A DNA stretch of 64,000 bases from DATACQ01 sp036555515 (GTDB lineage: Bacteria > Desulfobacterota > Binatia > UBA9968): assembly GCA_036555515.1 (NCBI GenBank), contig DATBLC010000150.1, forward strand, positions 57,228 through 121,227. Reading direction: 5' to 3'. A program made the position numbers and the translations under genes. Each line of letters begins with the position of its first letter. The first letter of the stretch is position 1. Shown here piece by piece: positions 61,201 through 64,000 of the stretch. Under the pieces are notes generated by a model. It saw nothing but the letters and a program-made list of their open reading frames with translations, had not been told where the DNA came from and made no database searches.

Positions 61201-62667
61201 CTATTTCAGTAGATAGCCAAACATCTCCCGCGCCTTTTTGACGATCTCCTGGCTCGGCGCGTTGACCTTGGGAAATTTGTCCCTCCATTCATAAGGTCGA
61301 GTCGCGTCGATAACCATGCGGGAGTTTGTGAAATCTCGGACCTTGCGCTGTTCTGGCGTCAGCCGGGGATCGGCCGGCGTGCTGCGCATGCGCCGCAGTA
61401 TGTCCACCGAGGTCGCGGGATCGTAACGCGAAAGAGTAGCCCATATCAGCTGGTCGAGATTCGAGACGTCGATATCATCATCAACCACGATGACCATCTT
61501 GCAGCCGTACACCGCCGCGCCGCAGCTCGCCGCTAGCACGCCTACCTGCTTGGCATGGCCGGGATATCGCTGCTTCACGGCGAGCGCCACCAGCATGCGC
61601 GACGCGCCGATTTCGTGTGGCCAAACTTGCGTCACATCCGGCACGCCCGCGTTACGCAATTGCTGCTTCACCATTGCAGAGCGCATGATCGCACGGTAAC
61701 GCGCCATTTCGTCCGAGCCGCCGCCGATGGGCGGAACGCCCAGGATAATAGGATCATTGCGATGATAGATCGCTTCGACTTCAAGCACGGGCTGCGCGCT
61801 CTCGTCGGAAGCATAATAGCCGGTCCATTCGCCGAAGGGCCCTTCGAATTTCCGGTTATCGTTATTCAGGAAACCCTCGAAGACAATTTCGGAGTTGGCC
61901 GGAAAGGGCAGGCCTGTAATCTTGCCGCGCACGACTTCCACGGGCTTGCCGCGCATGCCGCCGACGACATCATACTCACACACGCCGTAGGGGTGTTCCG
62001 TGCCGGCCATGAAGAAAAACAGCGGGTCGCCGCCGAGCACCAGCGCCAAGGGCATTTTCTGCCCCTTGCTGAAGTATTTCTGCCGGTGCATGTAACCATG
62101 CTTGCCGGGCACCATCAGCAAGCTGACGCTTTTGCGGTCTTGAATCATGGCGCGGTAGCAACCGGCATTGATCCATTTTTCATCCGGGTCCATGGTGACG
62201 GAATAGCAACCCGTTCCGATATAACGGCCGCCGTCATTAACATGCCAGATCGGCGTCGGGAATTTCATGATATCAATTTCGTCGCCTCGAAGTTTATTCT
62301 CAAAGATCGGCCCGCTATCGACGAAAGTGGGGGCAAGATGTTTGGGATTTTTCTGGTAATGCTCGAAGTACGCGTCGCTCAGCTCCTGCTTAGTCAGGCC
62401 CTGGGGAAATCCAAAGGTCATGGCGCGCCGCTTTCCGGCGAAGGTATTGATGATGACGCGAAAGCCCTTGGGACAGCCTGGAACCTCATCGAAGATTACC
62501 GCGGGCCCGTCATCGGGGGGCACTACGACATCGGTCGCCAAGCCGATCTCTTCCTGCCACGAGGCGCCAAGTAAGGTCTTCAACTCACCGAGTTTTTCCG
62601 CTTCACGCATCCATTCGCGCAGATCGCTAAAGGCAATAGACGGTTGAATTTTTGAGCTGTCGAACAT
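61201..62667 (-). CDS. UbiD-family (prenylated-FMN) decarboxylase
   Basis: A 488-residue enzyme, the second UbiD in the window. SDLREWMREAEKLGELKTL opens the protein, NAGCYRAMIQDRKSV carries the conserved Arg (about residue 172), FEGPFGEWTGYYASDE (about 277) the catalytic Glu pair, and ATRPYEWRDKFP lies near the end. It differs from the 31013 product in the N-terminal third, so it probably has another substrate. Neither UbiX nor an activating ligase is adjacent. AAGGAG precedes the ATG. Confidence 0.92.
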   Translation of the reverse strand: MFDSSKIQPSIAFSDLREWMREAEKLGELKTLLGASWQEEIGLATDVVVPPDDGPAVIFDEVPGCPKGFRVIINTFAGKRRAMTFGFPQGLTKQELSDAYFEHYQKNPKHLAPTFVDSGPIFENKLRGDEIDIMKFPTPIWHVNDGGRYIGTGCYSVTMDPDEKWINAGCYRAMIQDRKSVSLLMVPGKHGYMHRQKYFSKGQKMPLALVLGGDPLFFFMAGTEHPYGVCEYDVVGGMRGKPVEVVRGKITGLPFPANSEIVFEGFLNNDNRKFEGPFGEWTGYYASDESAQPVLEVEAIYHRNDPIILGVPPIGGGSDEMARYRAIMRSAMVKQQLRNAGVPDVTQVWPHEIGASRMLVALAVKQRYPGHAKQVGVLAASCGAAVYGCKMVIVVDDDIDVSNLDQLIWATLSRYDPATSVDILRRMRSTPADPRLTPEQRKVRDFTNSRMVIDATRPYEWRDKFPKVNAPSQEIVKKAREMFGYLLK

Positions 62668-62842
62668 GATCGCTCCTTAATTAAGTATAGAGTCTAAGGT
62701 CTACAGTGTCGGGCTTAAAAGCATTTTGCGTATCACGATGAGCGTTCTCGATCGACCCAGATGTTGAACTCTAGACGATTTCTAGCTCGTTGAGCGGCTA
62801 AAAACCCCCGTCAAAGTGGTCACACGTTGGCATTTGAGTGGA

Positions 62843-62877
62843 TTAAACGGCTCGAACGATTTAGCGTACTGAACGGC
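62843..62877. repeat. Degenerate TTGAACGGC nonamers
   Basis: TTAAACGGC, TCGAACGAT, an 8-bp TTAGCGTA, then CTGAACGGC, followed by a CGCGCGCAACGCGC palindrome at about 62882-62895. It sits just downstream of the binding-protein gene stop; the same GC palindrome type follows the array at 55217. Confidence 0.55.
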
Positions 62878-62897
62878 TGACACGCGCGCAACGCGCC

Positions 62898-63893
62898 CTA
62901 TGGCGCGAACATCGCGTCGATAACGCCCACGCCTTCTTTGGCAAAGATTCCTAACTCGACGCTTTCTTTCAGGTAGCGCTTCTCGATATCGAGATTCGTC
63001 TTGTCGGGCCAAGGGAAGTCGGGCGGCAACAAAAACTGCCTCGTGCGGGTCCAACCAAGCTTCAGCTCATCCGGCTTTTCCAGACCGAAGAACTTTTTCC
63101 CGTATTTCTTGAAATGCTCTTCGTCGGACTGCACGCCTTTGATCATTTCCTGCCAGGCGGCGCGAAATTTTGCAATGAACGACTGATTCTTGCCGATCCA
63201 TGAGTCCAATGCGCCGACCCAGCCAAGGATTTTGACCTTAGTATTTAACAACCGATTCATTTCTTCGCGCGGACTTACAAGGACCCGATACTTGCCGGTG
63301 ACCAGCAGCTTAGAAACATGGGCCTCCCAGCTATAGGCGGCTTCCACTTCTCCCCTTTCCAAGAGCGCGTACATGCCGGGGGCGCCGATTTTTTTTAGTT
63401 GATAATACTTCTCGATATTGATGCCTTGCTTCTTCATGATGTAATCGAAATTATTGTAAGCCGAGGTAACCTCCGGCGGCACGGCAAAGGGTTTGTCCTT
63501 TAGATCCTTTAAGCTTTTGTAAGGGGCATCTTTGCGCACGACAACGGAATTGTGGGGCGTCATGTAGGGTTGGATAAGGCGGATCGGAATATTGTTCAAA
63601 TTGGCCCGCACCGCCGACTCCGCGGTGGCAAGACCCAATGGAACGGCCCCAATAGCCAGCAATTTTTCCGCCTCCGCAACCGGCGCCCAGCGCGGCTTGA
63701 TGATAAAACCATTTTTCTTGTCCAAACCCTTGTCGATGAGGTATTGGCCTCCCAAACCGAACACGCCGTCGTCGGGCAGAGCCATCTCAAGGGTCGGCGG
63801 CTCCACGGCTTGCCCCGCGCCCGCTAATCCGCCGCAGAGCGGGCTTACGAATGCAACCGAAAACAGGATCAACGCGGCATTGAATCTTTTCAT
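62898..63893 (-). CDS. ABC transporter substrate-binding protein (NitT/TauT type)
   Basis: A 331-residue secreted protein with a signal peptide (about residues 1-28, ending GAGQA). PTLEMALPDDGVFGLG, then VPLGLATAESAVRANLNNIPI, the two-lobe hinge and VVRKDAPYKSLKDLKDKPFAVP are typical of SsuA/TauA/ThiY-like proteins. The ligand is unknown. Its ATG overlaps the stop codon of the gene upstream (ATGA), which looks like the transporter ATPase, so an ABC uptake system continues beyond the window. Confidence 0.87.
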   Translation of the reverse strand: MKRFNAALILFSVAFVSPLCGGLAGAGQAVEPPTLEMALPDDGVFGLGGQYLIDKGLDKKNGFIIKPRWAPVAEAEKLLAIGAVPLGLATAESAVRANLNNIPIRLIQPYMTPHNSVVVRKDAPYKSLKDLKDKPFAVPPEVTSAYNNFDYIMKKQGINIEKYYQLKKIGAPGMYALLERGEVEAAYSWEAHVSKLLVTGKYRVLVSPREEMNRLLNTKVKILGWVGALDSWIGKNQSFIAKFRAAWQEMIKGVQSDEEHFKKYGKKFFGLEKPDELKLGWTRTRQFLLPPDFPWPDKTNLDIEKRYLKESVELGIFAKEGVGVIDAMFAP

Positions 63894-64000
63894 AGCGGCA
63901 CCTCATTTTCTTCCATGAGTTTGAGCACTGTTTGCAGTAGCGCTTTTTTGAATCGAATGAATTGCGGATCGTCCACATCTCTCTGCCCCGGCGGTAGATG
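63890..64000 (-). CDS. C-terminal end of a gene coupled to the binding protein, probably the ABC ATPase (partial)
   Basis: The last 36 codons of a minus-strand gene: HLPPGQRDVDDPQFIRFKKA ... ending EENEVPL-stop, with the TGA overlapping the next ATG by 4 bp. The charged ending DLP-xxRDxxDPxFxxxKxxLL resembles the tail of SsuB/TauB-type ATP-binding proteins, which commonly pair with such binding proteins. The catalytic motifs lie outside the window, so this is inference from the tail and the coupling. Confidence 0.6.
   Translation of the reverse strand, partial: HLPPGQRDVDDPQFIRFKKALLQTVLKLMEENEVPL

Noticed and set aside
61555..62574. Long plus-strand open frame (339 codons) antisense to the UbiD gene
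   Set aside because: Composition shadow of a GC-rich gene: the minus-strand frame carries all UbiD motifs and a good ribosome-binding site; the antisense product has no recognisable domain.

Overview
The window is 64 kb of GC-rich, gene-dense bacterial chromosome, with short intergenic gaps, mostly good Shine-Dalgarno sites and one CCA-encoding tRNA-Pro. I see no phage, plasmid, IS or CRISPR genes. The gene content suggests a free-living, uncultured soil or groundwater bacterium that scavenges organic acids and aromatics: eight COG2159-type amidohydrolases, two UbiD decarboxylases, five tripartite-tricarboxylate-transporter (TTT) type binding proteins, a ring-cleaving dioxygenase, an FAD monooxygenase and an orphan molybdenum hydroxylase. 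Such expansions occur in lineages like Binatota, Rokubacteria, Tectomicrobia and some Proteobacteria; the taxonomic call is inference and unresolved.

Layout. 1-9.8 kb: the start of an isocitrate/isopropylmalate dehydrogenase-family gene, two tandem MFS transporters, an FtsX-type ABC exporter (permease plus ATPase), a DUF309 protein, an RlmD-like rRNA methyltransferase and a degenerate M24-fold protein. 9.8-15.8 kb: an FAD monooxygenase, an amidohydrolase and an EmrAB-like efflux pair. 15.8-25.5 kb: a divergent TTT binding protein and a fused TctA-TctB permease, a relic and an intact copy of an Asp-box propeller gene, an orphan xanthine-dehydrogenase-type large subunit, a MetE-like methyltransferase and an amidohydrolase. 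25.6-33.9 kb: a DUF2130 protein, a TTT binding protein, two amidohydrolases (one apparently dead), a UbiD, an arginyltransferase-like protein and two adjoining gene relics. 34.1-40.7 kb is a stress island: YbaK-like deacylase, HPF with a cold-shock domain, tandem Usp, Hsp20, a Lon-like protease and a DksA/TraR zinc finger. 40.8-46.2 kb: tRNA-Pro(GGG), then a convincing operon of type III CoA-transferase, citryl-CoA lyase-like enzyme and TctC-TctB-TctA. 46.2-53.8 kb is a run on the minus strand: four amidohydrolases, an ABC binding protein and a ThDP enzyme. 54-64 kb: two TTT binding proteins, a VOC protein, an MFS transporter, 3-hydroxyanthranilate dioxygenase, an epimerase, an aldo/keto reductase fold protein, a second UbiD and an ABC uptake pair cut by the window edge.

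How it fits together (inference): binding proteins and permeases capture carboxylated compounds, and UbiD, the metal-dependent amidohydrolase/decarboxylases, the ring-cleavage dioxygenase, CoA-transferase and lyase break them down.

The most unusual structure is outside the genes. At least a dozen gaps carry imperfect inverted repeats whose arms are built from degenerate tandem 7-, 8- or 9-bp units. Several vocabularies (GTTCAA/TTGAAC, TTGGAAC, TTCGTG/CACGAA, ATGAAGG, TGGAGT) share the same architecture. One of these runs through the 3' end of a transporter gene, and the two strongest form near-perfect 19- and 21-bp hairpins.
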